Positions 53,573 through 63,370 of a stretch of DNA of 64,000 nucleotides are shown piece after piece. The translations under genes and the position numbers were made by a program. The DNA lies in the NCBI RefSeq assembly GCF_003663845.1, contig NZ_RCCA01000001.1:4464001-4528000 (forward strand), given 5' to 3'. The stretch comes from Chryseobacterium sp. 7. Lineage in GTDB: Bacteria; Bacteroidota; Bacteroidia; Flavobacteriales; Weeksellaceae. How positions within the stretch are numbered: position 1 is the first letter of the stretch; each line of letters begins with the position of its first letter. The notes under the pieces were generated by a model. The model saw only the letters and a program-made list of their open reading frames with translations, was not told where the DNA came from and searched no databases.

Positions 53573-55564
53573 ATGGATTTTAAGCTTCAATCAGAATATA
53601 AACCTACCGGAGATCAGCCTCAAGCTATTGAAAAACTTACCGAAGGAATAGAGATCGGTGAGAAATATCAAACGCTTCTCGGGGTTACAGGTTCCGGAAA
53701 AACCTTTACCGTTGCGAATGTTGTAAAAAATGTACAACGCCCAACTTTAGTACTGGCCCACAATAAAACTCTTGCTGCACAGCTTTTTATGGAGTTCAAA
53801 GAGTTCTTTCCGGAAAATGCCGTAGAATACTTTGTCAGCTACTATGATTACTACCAGCCTGAAGCTTATATTGCTACAACAGGAACTTATATTGAAAAAG
53901 ATCTGAGCATTAATGAAGAAGTAGAGAAACTACGTCTTTCCGCTACCGCCAGTCTTCTTTCAGGAAGGAGAGATGTTTTAATTGTAGCTTCTGTTTCCTG
54001 TATTTATGGTATCGGGAATCCAACGGAATTTCACAAATCATTAATTTCTATAGCCATTGGTGAAAAAGTAACGAGAACGGCACTTCTTCATTCATTAGTT
54101 AATGCACTGTATGCCAGAACACTCAACGAGTTCCAGAGAGGTACATTCCGTGTGAAAGGAGATGTGATTGATGTTTTCCCGGCTTACACTGATAATGCGA
54201 TCAGAATTCAGTTTTTCGGAGATGAAATTGAAAAAATACAAAGTTTTGATCCCGTTACAGGAAATGTAGAAGATAATTTTGATCAGATACAAATTTATCC
54301 CGCCAATCTTTTTGTGACATCAAAAGAGACTTTGAATGGTGCCATTAAAGATATTCAGGATGACATGGTAAAACAGGTTGATTTCTTTAGCTCTGTTGGG
54401 AAGCCATTAGAAGCAAAACGTCTTCAGGAAAGAACAGAGCTGGATCTTGAAATGATCAAAGAACTGGGCTATTGCTCAGGAATTGAGAACTATTCAAGAT
54501 ATCTGGACGGCCGTCTTCCGGGAACAAGACCTTTCTGTCTGATCGATTATTTCCCTAAAGATTTCTTGATGGTTATTGACGAAAGCCACGTTACCGTTCC
54601 ACAGGTTCATGCCATGTACGGCGGTGACCGAAGCAGAAAAGAGGCATTGGTGGAATATGGGTTCAGACTTCCGGCTGCGATGGATAACAGACCTCTAAAG
54701 TTTGAAGAGTTTGAAGCTATTCAGAATCAGGTTATTTATGTTTCTGCAACGCCTGCAGATTATGAACTGGAAAAAACAGGTGGGGCTTATATTGAACAGA
54801 TTATCCGACCTACAGGACTTCTTGATCCGATTATTGAGGTGAGACCTTCTTTAAATCAAATTGATGACCTGATGGAAGAAATTCAGAAAAGAGCTGATGC
54901 AGATGAAAGAGTTCTTGTGACTACTTTAACCAAGAAAATGGCAGAAGAACTTACGAAATACTTCACAAAATTCGGGATCAGAACAAGATATATTCACTCA
55001 GATGTAGAAACGCTGGAACGTATACAGATTATGCAGGATCTTCGTTTAGGGCTTTTTGATGTATTAATTGGGGTTAATTTATTGAGAGAAGGTCTGGATT
55101 TACCTGAGGTTTCTTTAGTTGCTATTCTGGATGCTGACAAAGAAGGGATGCTGAGAAGCAGAAGATCTATGATACAAACCGTAGGACGTGCCGCAAGGAA
55201 TGTGAACGGAAAAGCGATCATGTATGCAGACAAAATCACCAAATCTATGCAGGCTACTTTGGATGAAACCGAATACCGCCGTGCTAAGCAAATGCAATAC
55301 AATGAGGAGCATGGTCTGAAACCAACCGCTTTGAATAAAAAGATTTCTGAAAATCTTGTGGGAAGAAGCAAAGACTTCCCTGACGAAAAATATACCCAAA
55401 AAGAAATCCTTCAGAAAGTGGCTGAAACAAAAGCTACTTATGCCACTGAAGATATCGAGAAAATGATAGAGCAAAAGCAAAAAGAAATGGAAGCTGCTGC
55501 TAAAAATCTAGATTTCATTAAAGCTGCTAAGCTAAGAGATGAGATTTTAGCTTTGAAAGCTTAA
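53573..55564 (+). CDS. uvrB: Excinuclease ABC subunit B
   Basis: 663 residues from ATG 53573 ([20 protein letters not shown]); an ATG at 53552 would add seven residues and overlap the promoter. Walker [11 protein letters not shown], the beta-hairpin region [20 protein letters not shown], helicase motifs ([29 protein letters not shown]) and the C-terminal UVR domain ([20 protein letters not shown]) are all there. UvrB verifies DNA damage and holds UvrC in nucleotide-excision repair. The gene stands alone. Confidence 0.98.
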   Translation: MDFKLQSEYKPTGDQPQAIEKLTEGIEIGEKYQTLLGVTGSGKTFTVANVVKNVQRPTLVLAHNKTLAAQLFMEFKEFFPENAVEYFVSYYDYYQPEAYIATTGTYIEKDLSINEEVEKLRLSATASLLSGRRDVLIVASVSCIYGIGNPTEFHKSLISIAIGEKVTRTALLHSLVNALYARTLNEFQRGTFRVKGDVIDVFPAYTDNAIRIQFFGDEIEKIQSFDPVTGNVEDNFDQIQIYPANLFVTSKETLNGAIKDIQDDMVKQVDFFSSVGKPLEAKRLQERTELDLEMIKELGYCSGIENYSRYLDGRLPGTRPFCLIDYFPKDFLMVIDESHVTVPQVHAMYGGDRSRKEALVEYGFRLPAAMDNRPLKFEEFEAIQNQVIYVSATPADYELEKTGGAYIEQIIRPTGLLDPIIEVRPSLNQIDDLMEEIQKRADADERVLVTTLTKKMAEELTKYFTKFGIRTRYIHSDVETLERIQIMQDLRLGLFDVLIGVNLLREGLDLPEVSLVAILDADKEGMLRSRRSMIQTVGRAARNVNGKAIMYADKITKSMQATLDETEYRRAKQMQYNEEHGLKPTALNKKISENLVGRSKDFPDEKYTQKEILQKVAETKATYATEDIEKMIEQKQKEMEAAAKNLDFIKAAKLRDEILALKA

Positions 55565-55575
55565 TATGATATAAA

Positions 55576-55612
55576 AAAGTTTCGGCGGCATCTTCGATGC
55601 CGCCGAAACTTT
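55576..55612. terminator. Bidirectional terminator between uvrB and the DUF3820 gene
   Basis: Perfect 17-bp arms around TTC with core GGCGGCATC/GATGCCGCC and AAAGTTT/AAACTTT ends, serving both convergent genes. Confidence 0.92.
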
Positions 55613-55640
55613 ATACTGTGAGATCAGTTTATTTTAATTT

Positions 55641-55877
55641 TTACAATCCGTTTCTTACCGCTGCCCTGATAGGAGTCAAAAGATCCATCAGTCCATTTAA
55701 TTTGATTTCATACACTGTTGAAAGCTGCATCCCCAGTTTTCCCTTTGGCATTCCGTTTTTATTGAACCATTCAAGATAGCTGATCGGAAGATCAATCAGA
55801 ATCGTTCCTTCATATTTCCCGAAGGGCATTTTCATGACACAGATTTCTTTTAATATTTCAGGGTTGAGTCCTTCCAC
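55641..55877 (-). CDS. DUF3820-family protein
   Basis: 78 residues. The pattern MPFGKYEGTILIDLPISYLE, then WFNKNGMPKGKLG, is typical of DUF3820. It is a small soluble protein without known function; some relatives are called quorum-sensing-regulated virulence factors on weak grounds. It follows the AI-2E gene by 11 bp and is probably co-transcribed. Confidence 0.88.
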   Translation of the reverse strand: MEGLNPEILKEICVMKMPFGKYEGTILIDLPISYLEWFNKNGMPKGKLGMQLSTVYEIKLNGLMDLLTPIRAAVRNGL

Positions 55878-55888
55878 GTTGTATATAA

Positions 55889-56965
55889 TTAAATTAATTT
55901 TTCCTTGATATCATCCTGACCGGGCAATTCAAGATCCGGAGGGGTATCTTCATCTGAAAATTCATTCCTGTACACCTGAACCAAAAGTAAGGTCAGAGAG
56001 ATCAGAATAGGCCCGAAAATAAGCCCCATAAAGCCAAACAGATTCATCCCCATGATAATTCCGAATACGGTATTCAGCGGGTGAATGTTTTCCAGTTTCT
56101 TTAAAAGGGTAAAACGAAGAAGATTATCCGTAAGGCCAACAACTACAAGACAGTAAATCGCCAGACCTACACCCTGTCCGGTATTTCCTTCTGCAATCAT
56201 AAAAATACATACCGGAACATACACAATTGCAGTTCCTACAACCGGAATTACCGAAGCAGCAGCCGTTAATGCAAAAAGCAAAACAGCTCCCGGTGCTCCA
56301 AAAATAAGATAACCGATAAGGGCTACAATACCCTGCCCTACAGCAACAACCGGAATCCCAATAGCATTTGCCATGATCAGTTTTCTCATTTTATCGCCAA
56401 TCAAAGAAATGTTGGATCTCTTCAACGGTGCGGAAGAAGTCAGAATCTTTTCGAAGAGCCTTGGTCTTTCCAGCATAAAATAAAGAATAAAATACATAGA
56501 CATCACTACTGTAAGCGTATTGAATGTACCACTGACTGCAGATGTAGAAAACTTTCCTACATTGTCTTTCAGTTTTGCCATATTTTCTTTGCTCAGAATA
56601 TCGAATCCTGTTTTAGAGAAAATATAAGAATGAATTTTGTCCAGGAAAACATTGAACTTAGCCATGTAAGCCTGTGCATTTCCCAGTTTGTCAATAATCA
56701 GATCAGCAATAAAATAGATCGGAAGAATAAGCACAATAAGACTTGCAAACATTAATGCAAAAGCGGCCAGTGAAGGTTTCCATTTTTTTTCTTCCTGCAG
56801 ATAAAAATTATATTTCCTGCAGACTACATAAATGGTAATCGCTCCCAGAACCGAAGGAATAAACAATGCAAGATTAAAACAGATTAATCCTGCCAAGATC
56901 AGAATAATGGCCAGCAACGACATCTGTTTGATTGCAACACTGCTTATTTGTTTGTCCTTATTCAT
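55889..56965 (-). CDS. AI-2E-family transporter
   Basis: 358 residues, about seven or eight membrane helices in the usual pattern: two pairs at the N-terminus, a periplasmic helix block (KFNVFLDKIHSYIFSKTGFD), and the C-terminal group VPVVGTAIVY-like (ASVIPVVGTAIVYVPVCIFM) and FGIIMGMNLFGFMGLIFGP. Members export AI-2 or act as Na+/H+ antiporters; substrate not deducible. The acidic C-terminal tail is cytoplasmic. Confidence 0.9.
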   Translation of the reverse strand: MNKDKQISSVAIKQMSLLAIILILAGLICFNLALFIPSVLGAITIYVVCRKYNFYLQEEKKWKPSLAAFALMFASLIVLILPIYFIADLIIDKLGNAQAYMAKFNVFLDKIHSYIFSKTGFDILSKENMAKLKDNVGKFSTSAVSGTFNTLTVVMSMYFILYFMLERPRLFEKILTSSAPLKRSNISLIGDKMRKLIMANAIGIPVVAVGQGIVALIGYLIFGAPGAVLLFALTAAASVIPVVGTAIVYVPVCIFMIAEGNTGQGVGLAIYCLVVVGLTDNLLRFTLLKKLENIHPLNTVFGIIMGMNLFGFMGLIFGPILISLTLLLVQVYRNEFSDEDTPPDLELPGQDDIKEKLI

Positions 56966-56978
56966 TATTTATATTTTT

Positions 56979-57707
56979 TTATTTACTGTACATAATTTGT
57001 CTTGGTTTTCCTAAGAAAGCACAATACGTAGAGTACATTACGATCATAATAAAAGGAGCCGTTAAGATCACTCCTATTCCGCAAAGAATAACCCCTGCTA
57101 TAGAGATCAGAAATCCTAAAAATCCTGTTAATAAGAAGATTCCATAGTTTTCTTTAGCAACATTGAATGATTTCCCTAAAGCATCTGTAGCCGAAGCATT
57201 TTCAAATAACAAAATTGGATATCCTAATAAAAGAAAAGGATACACAAAAATAATAGGAAGAACACACAATGCAAGAGCTATGGAAGAAATAATTCCGGAA
57301 AGAAGACTGTAGATCAAAATATTTACAAAATTCTGACGGTAACCAATAAAAAGGTCAGAAAACTCAATTGGAGTTTTCGTGTTGTATTTGTTCACCATGT
57401 AAATTAATCCTACATACAATGGAGATAATAGAAGTCCGAAAAGACTGGAAGCTCCCATATACAAAGGAAGTCCCGGAGCGCTCCAATAATTAAAATCGCC
57501 TCCTGAAGATTTCATCTCCTCCATCATAGAAGCAGAATCAAATCCTGTAAGCATCTGAATAACAGACCCTCCAATCAGGTAAATAATCATAGCGACGATT
57601 CCGTAACCGAAAACGCCCTTGTACATTTCAAAAGCATGAGAAATAATAGACCCCGTATCTCTGTTAGGCACAGAGCCTTGCTGATCAAATTCGTTAAATT
57701 CAGACAT
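56979..57707 (-). CDS. Multi-pass membrane protein of unknown function
   Basis: 242 residues with five or six membrane helices, typical of a DUF975/GPDPase-membrane-like protein: SHAFEMYKGVFGYGIVAMII, PIEFSDLFIGYRQNF, and FGIILLTGFLGFLIS-like segments near the end. It is followed after 13 bp by the AI-2E gene and preceded by a related gene (57781-58521), so the cluster probably acts at the inner membrane. No catalytic motif. Confidence 0.75.
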   Translation of the reverse strand: MSEFNEFDQQGSVPNRDTGSIISHAFEMYKGVFGYGIVAMIIYLIGGSVIQMLTGFDSASMMEEMKSSGGDFNYWSAPGLPLYMGASSLFGLLLSPLYVGLIYMVNKYNTKTPIEFSDLFIGYRQNFVNILIYSLLSGIISSIALALCVLPIIFVYPFLLLGYPILLFENASATDALGKSFNVAKENYGIFLLTGFLGFLISIAGVILCGIGVILTAPFIMIVMYSTYCAFLGKPRQIMYSK

Positions 57708-57780
57708 AGTTTAAATATTTAATGATTTTACCAAATTTAGTTTTTTTTAGCAAAAGAAAACATTAAACATGAATGAAATT

Positions 57781-58521
57781 TCAACTTTTCTCCGAAAAAA
57801 CCGTTTTATAAAGGGAGTAAATCATGGCATTCCAAAAAGGGAATGTAAACAATCCTCCTATAAAAAACAGGGCAAAACCTAAATACTTAAATATAAAAGC
57901 AACGATCACACATACCGTTATTTCCAGAAAATACATCCTGAGTGCTTTAAAATTAAGGGAAATTGATTCAAAAATCCTTTTATTGGTAAAGAACATCAAT
58001 GGAGCTACAAACACAGTTATTATCACCCAAACAATTCCAAGAATAATAGTCTGGGCAGCATTGACATAGATGAAAAACCAGAAAATATAATATCCTATGT
58101 ACTTAAAAAAGTTAAGTCCGTTATATCCTACCAGTAAATCGCCCAGCTCAAGCTTTTCCTTAAGATCAATCTTTCTGTAAATCTGATAAAAACCAATATT
58201 AAGAGGATAAAGAAAAATCATAGTCCCCACAATCATCAGAGAAAAATTCTGAAATTCCGGAGTAGAAACCATTTTAGTATACTGCGTGGCATAAGCCTGC
58301 ATTCCATCTTTAAGGTACTTGCTGGTTTCCATATACTGGCTAAAAATATTATATTTCAGATCTGCGGCAAAAAACACCGTCAGGAAAATTCCAAAATAAA
58401 AAATTGAAAACATCAACTGAAAAACGAGTGTTTTATTCCAATAAAAAAATGCCTGCTTCAATATAAAATCTAGTCCCGGTTTCTGAGGATATTTGTTCTG
58501 CATCATAAAAAATTTATGCAA
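57781..58521 (-). CDS. Multi-pass membrane protein of unknown function, related to the next gene
   Basis: 246 residues with five membrane helices. It has the same general layout as the 242-residue neighbour: a KQAFFYWNKTLVFQLMFSIF start, a LGDLLVGYNGLNFFKYIGYY block in the place of FSDLFIGYRQNFVNI, and helix pairs at the C-terminus. The two probably arose from one ancestor. It lies close to, and divergent from, the pabB gene (29 bp). Confidence 0.72.
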   Translation of the reverse strand: MHKFFMMQNKYPQKPGLDFILKQAFFYWNKTLVFQLMFSIFYFGIFLTVFFAADLKYNIFSQYMETSKYLKDGMQAYATQYTKMVSTPEFQNFSLMIVGTMIFLYPLNIGFYQIYRKIDLKEKLELGDLLVGYNGLNFFKYIGYYIFWFFIYVNAAQTIILGIVWVIITVFVAPLMFFTNKRIFESISLNFKALRMYFLEITVCVIVAFIFKYLGFALFFIGGLFTFPFWNAMIYSLYKTVFSEKS

Positions 58522-58550
58522 AAGTAAACATCAATAAGTATTTTTGCAGA

Positions 58551-59528
58551 ATGTTTTCAGTGAATCATCAAAAATTTATGGAAATGGATGAACTTTCTCT
58601 TCAGAAGGTTCCCTATTTTTTCGTCATCGACTTTCTCTCGGAGAACGTTGAAATATACAAAGAAAATGAAATTGAAAAAGAAGGTTTAACTATTGATTTC
58701 CAATTATTTTCAAACACAAAAGAAACACAAGCACTAGACAAAAAAGTAGTGTGGAAATCATTTCCTGAAACATTGGAAAGCTTTCAGGTTGGTTTTGACA
58801 AAGTTCAGGAAAATATTCATCTAGGAAATTCTTATTTAGTAAATTATACTAGAAAGACAAAAATAGAGACCAATTTAACCTTAGAAGAAATTTTTTATCA
58901 CTCAAATGCGAAGTATAAATTATTTTATAAAGATTTTTTTGTATTTTTTTCTCCTGAAACTTTTGTAAAAATCATTGACGGAAAAATTTTAACCTATCCT
59001 ATGAAGGGTACCATTGATGCTTCTATTGAAAATGCAGCAGAAATTCTGAAGAACGACAAAAAAGAAAAGGCAGAGCATTACACCGTAGTAGATCTGCTCC
59101 GGAATGATCTGAGCATGGTGGCAGATGATGTAAAAGTGGATCAGTTCCAGCATATTGACTTCATCAAAACCCAGCAGAAGGATCTGTACGCAATGAGTTC
59201 TGAGATTTCAGGAATGATAAAACCTGAATTTGGCGGAAAAGTAGGAAGTATTATGCAAAAACTGCTTCCTGCGGGCTCTATTTTAGGAGCTCCCAAACCT
59301 AAAACACTGGAAATCATTCTGGATGCGGAGGGATATGACAGAGGATATTACACTGGAGTTTGCGGCTGGTTCGACGGCCAGAATGTAGACAGCTGTGTAA
59401 TGATACGCTTTATTGAAAAAGAAGGAGATCAACTTTATTTCAAAAGCGGAGGCGGTATAACGCACATGAGTAAATTAGAAGACGAGTATCAGGAAATGAA
59501 AAATAAAATCTATGTCCCAATTCATTGA
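58551..59528 (+). CDS. pabB: Aminodeoxychorismate synthase component I
   Basis: 325 residues, shorter than E. coli PabB because the N-terminal non-catalytic region is reduced; this is usual in Bacteroidota. Chorismate-binding motifs: LTYPMKGTIDAS, EHYTVVDLLRNDLSMV, GSILGAPKPKTLEIIL, YTGVCGWFDG and SGGGITHMSKLEDEYQEM. It aminates chorismate to 4-amino-4-deoxychorismate for folate. No PabA subunit is next to it. The 3' end overlaps the next gene by 17 bp (translational coupling). Confidence 0.9.
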   Translation: MFSVNHQKFMEMDELSLQKVPYFFVIDFLSENVEIYKENEIEKEGLTIDFQLFSNTKETQALDKKVVWKSFPETLESFQVGFDKVQENIHLGNSYLVNYTRKTKIETNLTLEEIFYHSNAKYKLFYKDFFVFFSPETFVKIIDGKILTYPMKGTIDASIENAAEILKNDKKEKAEHYTVVDLLRNDLSMVADDVKVDQFQHIDFIKTQQKDLYAMSSEISGMIKPEFGGKVGSIMQKLLPAGSILGAPKPKTLEIILDAEGYDRGYYTGVCGWFDGQNVDSCVMIRFIEKEGDQLYFKSGGGITHMSKLEDEYQEMKNKIYVPIH

Positions 59529-60138
59529 AAGCATTAAAGTAGAAGATCAGGAGATTTTTCTATTGGATCTACATCAGAAACGTGTCAATCAAACATTTTC
59601 CCATTTCGGGAAGGAAGACTCTATTGATCTGGCCAAGATCTATAAAAATCTGCAGCATGATGAAGATGGTCTTTTCAAACTGAGAATTGCCTATGACCTT
59701 GATAAAAGAATCAGGACGCAGATGATTCCTTATGCAATTCCTGAAATACAGGATTTCAAGCTGGTGGAAAATAACAGTTTTGATTATTCATTCAAGTTCG
59801 AAGATCGTAAGGAACTGGATAAAATGAAGATGAAAGCGAAAGCTGAAGAAATTATCATTGTTAAAAACAATCATATCACAGATACCTCTTTCTCCAACCT
59901 CTTGTTTTTAAAAGGGAAAGACTGGTTTACACCTTCCACTTATCTGTTGAACGGTGTCCAGAGACAGCACCTTTTAAAGCAAAAAAAGATCAAAGAAACG
60001 GAGATCACTTTACAAAACATAAAGCAATTCACCCATTTCCAGATCATTAATGCGTTGAATGATTTTGATGATATGTTTATCTATCCTATCGACAGAATTA
60101 TCAATCTGCCGGGGAATGAAGAATATCTTGACCTTTAG
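59512..60138 (+). CDS. Aminotransferase class IV, probable 4-amino-4-deoxychorismate lyase
   Basis: 208 residues, somewhat short. VNQTFSHFG and the Arg-rich strand KLRIAYDLDKRIRTQ begin the fold; the PLP Lys is probably in FKFEDRKEL; HITDTSFSNLLFLKG and NGVQRQHLL match the class IV signature (usually T-E-x-S-x-x-N; here T-D-T-S-x-x-N). The overlap with pabB supports a role in p-aminobenzoate formation. An unrelated branched-chain role is unlikely because of length and context. Confidence 0.85.
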   Translation: MSQFIESIKVEDQEIFLLDLHQKRVNQTFSHFGKEDSIDLAKIYKNLQHDEDGLFKLRIAYDLDKRIRTQMIPYAIPEIQDFKLVENNSFDYSFKFEDRKELDKMKMKAKAEEIIIVKNNHITDTSFSNLLFLKGKDWFTPSTYLLNGVQRQHLLKQKKIKETEITLQNIKQFTHFQIINALNDFDDMFIYPIDRIINLPGNEEYLDL

Positions 60139-60140
60139 GC

Positions 60141-61811
60141 TTATTTCATAAACTCAAAATACGACTTCAGCACGTCTGCGCTATTTTTCCCGTAAGTATT
60201 TACTTCCAGGATTTTTGGCTGTGCGTCTGGCTTAAAGAAATTCTCAAGAACTCTGTCCAAAGTAATCTCATCTTCTACTCTGATGTAGGAGAATCCGAAG
60301 TGTTTTGCCAGGGATTCTGCATTCTTACGGTGTTTTGTAGCAATAAATTCATCAAGCGTATTCGGGTTGGCATTTCCAGGTCCCGGAATAATTTTAAAGA
60401 TATTTCCTTCACCGTTATTAAAGATCATAATTCTTACAAACGGCGGAATATATTGATTCCAAAGTCCATTGATATCATAAAAGAAACTTAAATCTCCTGT
60501 AATCAACAAAGTAGGATTTTCATTTTTGATGGCAAACCCCATTGCTGTAGATGTAGATCCATCAATACCGCTGGTTCCTCTGTTGCAATACATTTTTCTC
60601 TTCCCGAAATCAAAAAGCTGTGCATATCTGATCCCTGAAGAGTTACTGAAATGAATATTATAGTTTTCCGGAATGGTTTGCGAAGCTTTATTGAAGAAAT
60701 AAAAATCTGAGAATTCAATGGTATTCAAAAACAGCTCGTGTTTAGCATCTTTTTTATCCCTTAAAACATCCCACAGGTTAAAATAAGGTCTAGGCTCCAG
60801 ATTGATAAATTTCAACAGTTTTGAGAAGAAAACCTCCGGTTTCACTTCTATTTTTTCTGTCAATGAGAAATACGTATCAGGCTGCCACACTTCATCGAGA
60901 TGCCAGTGCTGCTTCGGGCGGGCACTTCTCAGGAACTGTTTTACTTTTTTGGAAACCACATTCTGCCCTACCGTAATTAACAGGTCAGGAGCATATGTTT
61001 TATAATCCTCTTCCGTAAAATTGAAAATATAACGGTCTATATGCTTGAAAAACTTTTCATGATTCAAATTTGAATTCGCTTCACTCAATACTACCACAGA
61101 ATGGTTTTTTACCAATTGAGTTAACTGGTTTTCAAGTTCCGGACTGTAGTCTCTGGTTCCCACCAACAGCAAAATTCTTTGTGAGGTATGCCATTCCGCA
61201 ATCAGATTGGATGGAATTTCATATTCTTTATGCTTGATTGTTTTCTCTACGGTTGGGAAAGTAGGAAGCTCTGATACCAATTCATACAATGGTTCCTCCA
61301 AAGGAATATTGATATGCACCGGCCCTTGTTTTTCAAAACAAAGTTCAATTGCTTTTTTAATGATATCGAAATTAATATCTTCTGCATTTTCCTTACTGTC
61401 TTCCAAAAGCTGAAAATCACCATAGGAATGCTGATGAAAAACATCCTTCTGCCTGATCGTCTGCCCATCGAATATATCTACAAAATCAGTAGGTCGGTCT
61501 GCCGTCAGTATCAAAAGCGGAACATTCTGATAAAATGCTTCTGTAACCGCTGGGTAGTAATTCACCACCGCTGATCCGCTGGTACAGGTAACCGCCACCG
61601 GCTTTTTCTCACTTTTTGCCATACCCATTGCCACGAAAGCTGCACTTCTTTCGTCTACAATGCTGTAACAGTTGAAACGATCTACCTCTGAAAAATGAAT
61701 GGCCAAAGGAGCATTTCTTGACCCCGGAGAAATTACGATATCTGCAATTCCGTACTGCTGAAGAAGATGTGCAAGTATTTGGATACTTCTCTTAGAAGAA
61801 TATTTTTTCAT
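60141..61811 (-). CDS. menD: SEPHCHC synthase MenD (menaquinone synthesis)
   Basis: 556 residues, ThDP enzyme. The N-terminal part shows VISPGSRNAPLAIHF and the catalytic Glu in SIVDERSAAFVAMGMAK, then TSGSAVVNYYPAVTEA; the PP domain has GDLSFFYDINGLW and NNGEGNIFKIIPG. It joins isochorismate and 2-oxoglutarate in the first committed step of menaquinone synthesis. It is convergent to the pabC-like gene (2-bp gap) and divergent from the oxygenase gene. No other men gene is in the window. Confidence 0.95.
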   Translation of the reverse strand: MKKYSSKRSIQILAHLLQQYGIADIVISPGSRNAPLAIHFSEVDRFNCYSIVDERSAAFVAMGMAKSEKKPVAVTCTSGSAVVNYYPAVTEAFYQNVPLLILTADRPTDFVDIFDGQTIRQKDVFHQHSYGDFQLLEDSKENAEDINFDIIKKAIELCFEKQGPVHINIPLEEPLYELVSELPTFPTVEKTIKHKEYEIPSNLIAEWHTSQRILLLVGTRDYSPELENQLTQLVKNHSVVVLSEANSNLNHEKFFKHIDRYIFNFTEEDYKTYAPDLLITVGQNVVSKKVKQFLRSARPKQHWHLDEVWQPDTYFSLTEKIEVKPEVFFSKLLKFINLEPRPYFNLWDVLRDKKDAKHELFLNTIEFSDFYFFNKASQTIPENYNIHFSNSSGIRYAQLFDFGKRKMYCNRGTSGIDGSTSTAMGFAIKNENPTLLITGDLSFFYDINGLWNQYIPPFVRIMIFNNGEGNIFKIIPGPGNANPNTLDEFIATKHRKNAESLAKHFGFSYIRVEDEITLDRVLENFFKPDAQPKILEVNTYGKNSADVLKSYFEFMK

Positions 61812-61867
61812 ACAGCAAATTTAACTTATAAATAATGATTTTAAAATCATTTAAATTAAAAAAAATG

Positions 61868-61875
61868 TAATTTTG
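61868..61875 (+). promoter_or_regulatory. -7 promoter element of the 2OG oxygenase gene
   Basis: TAATTTTG, exact match to TAnnTTTG, 20 bp before the ATG. Confidence 0.6.
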
Positions 61876-61895
61876 CTATTCGTAAATTTCTAAAA

Positions 61896-62846
61896 ATGGA
61901 TAAAATACCTAGTGTAGACCTGCGTGATTTCCTTTCGGACAACCCGGAACGCAAACAGAAATTTGTAAATGAAATCGGAAAAGCTTATGAAGAAATTGGT
62001 TTTGTAGCCTTAAAAGGCCATTTTCTTGATGACAACCTGGTAGATGATTTGTATGGAGAGGTAAAAAACTTTTTTGACCAACCAGTGGAAACGAAACAGA
62101 AGTATGAGATTCCAGGAATTGGTGGCCAGAGAGGTTATGTAGGATTCGGTAAAGAAACTGCAAAAGGTTTCAAAAAAGGAGACTTAAAAGAATTTTGGCA
62201 TTTCGGGCAGTATCTGTCTGATGATTCAAAATACAAAACTGAGTATCCGGACAATGTAATCGTTGATGAACTTCCAAAATTCAACGAGGTAGGTAAAGAA
62301 GCCTTCCAAATGCTTGAAAAAACAGGACAGTATGTTCTAAGAGCTTTAGCATTACATCTTGGTTTAAATGAATTTTATTTTGATGACAAAATCGCAGAAG
62401 GAAATTCTATTCTAAGACCCATTCACTACCCGCCAATTACTGAAGAACCGGATGATGCGGTAAGAGCAGCAGCTCATGGGGATATCAACCTTATCACTCT
62501 TTTAATGGGAGCACAAGGGAAAGGTCTTCAGGTTCAGAACCATAACGGAGAGTGGATAGATGCTATTGCAGAACCAGATGAACTGATGATCAACGTTGGA
62601 GATATGCTTTCAAGACATACCAACAACAAATTGAAATCTACCATCCACAGAGTAGTGAACCCGCCAAGAGAGATGTGGAGTACTTCAAGATATTCAATTC
62701 CTTTCTTTATGCATCCCATCAGTGCAATGTCTTTAAATGCACTTGATAACTGTGTAGATGAAAACAATCCAAAACTATACGAAGACACTACTGCCGGAGA
62801 ATTCCTGCATGAAAGATTAATCGAATTAGGATTGATTAAAAAATAA
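61896..62846 (+). CDS. 2-oxoglutarate/Fe(II) oxygenase, isopenicillin-N-synthase-like
   Basis: 316 residues. DIOX_N start (PSVDLRDFLSDNPERKQKF), then the double-stranded beta-helix with iron ligands: His and Asp in AAHGDINLITLLMG (H-x-D) and His in STIHRVVNPP; Arg in RYSIPFFMHP binds 2-oxoglutarate. The family hydroxylates or ring-closes many small molecules, so the substrate is open. It stands alone, with its own promoter and a terminator. Confidence 0.9.
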   Translation: MDKIPSVDLRDFLSDNPERKQKFVNEIGKAYEEIGFVALKGHFLDDNLVDDLYGEVKNFFDQPVETKQKYEIPGIGGQRGYVGFGKETAKGFKKGDLKEFWHFGQYLSDDSKYKTEYPDNVIVDELPKFNEVGKEAFQMLEKTGQYVLRALALHLGLNEFYFDDKIAEGNSILRPIHYPPITEEPDDAVRAAAHGDINLITLLMGAQGKGLQVQNHNGEWIDAIAEPDELMINVGDMLSRHTNNKLKSTIHRVVNPPREMWSTSRYSIPFFMHPISAMSLNALDNCVDENNPKLYEDTTAGEFLHERLIELGLIKK

Positions 62847-62847
62847 A

Positions 62848-62886
62848 AAAAGAAGGGCTGCCTCAGTGTTGAGACAGCCCTCTTTA
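62848..62886 (+). terminator. Rho-independent terminator of the oxygenase gene
   Basis: AGGGCTG-C-CTCA and TGAG-A-CAGCCCT pair around GTGT, with TCTTTATT behind and an A run in front. Confidence 0.9.
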
Positions 62887-62938
62887 TTGTAATCTTTGTC
62901 TCGTCCTAACATATCGTTACAACTAAAAAAGTAATGTT

Positions 62939-63370
62939 ATGGAACAATTTAATAATCAGTATGTAAAGCGTAGTCAAAAAGATTACAGTTTATCCTTTAA
63001 ACTAGCCGTAGTGGGTGAAGTAGAAAGTGGTTCGATTGGAAATCGGGCAGCAATGCGCAAATATGGTATCCAGGGACATGGTACTATTACCGAATGGCGT
63101 AGAAAATATGGTAACTTTGATCTGGATAACCGTTCACAAAGTAAAGCTATGCAAACCCCGGAACAAAAAATCAGAGAACTTGAAGAGAAGCTAAAACGTT
63201 TGGAGCACCAGAATCGATTCTTAGAGAACCGCTTAGTAAAATCTGAAGATAAAGCTTCTATTCTGGATAAGCTGATTGATTTAGCCGAAGAAGAATACCT
63301 GATTCAGGTAAGAAAAAACTTCTCTCCCGATCAATCCAATATATCAGCAAAGAAAACAAAAAAGCGATAA
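62939..63370 (+). CDS. IS3-family transposase OrfA
   Basis: 143 residues. The N-terminal HTH (KDYSLSFKLAVVGEVESGSI, then AAMRKYGIQGHGTITEWRRK) binds the IS ends; a leucine-zipper coiled coil follows (KIRELEEKLKRLEHQNRFLE). It ends in KKTKKR at the site A-AAA-AAG (63358-63364), where a -1 shift would make the OrfAB transposase. OrfA alone often acts as a repressor. Confidence 0.92.
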   Translation: MEQFNNQYVKRSQKDYSLSFKLAVVGEVESGSIGNRAAMRKYGIQGHGTITEWRRKYGNFDLDNRSQSKAMQTPEQKIRELEEKLKRLEHQNRFLENRLVKSEDKASILDKLIDLAEEEYLIQVRKNFSPDQSNISAKKTKKR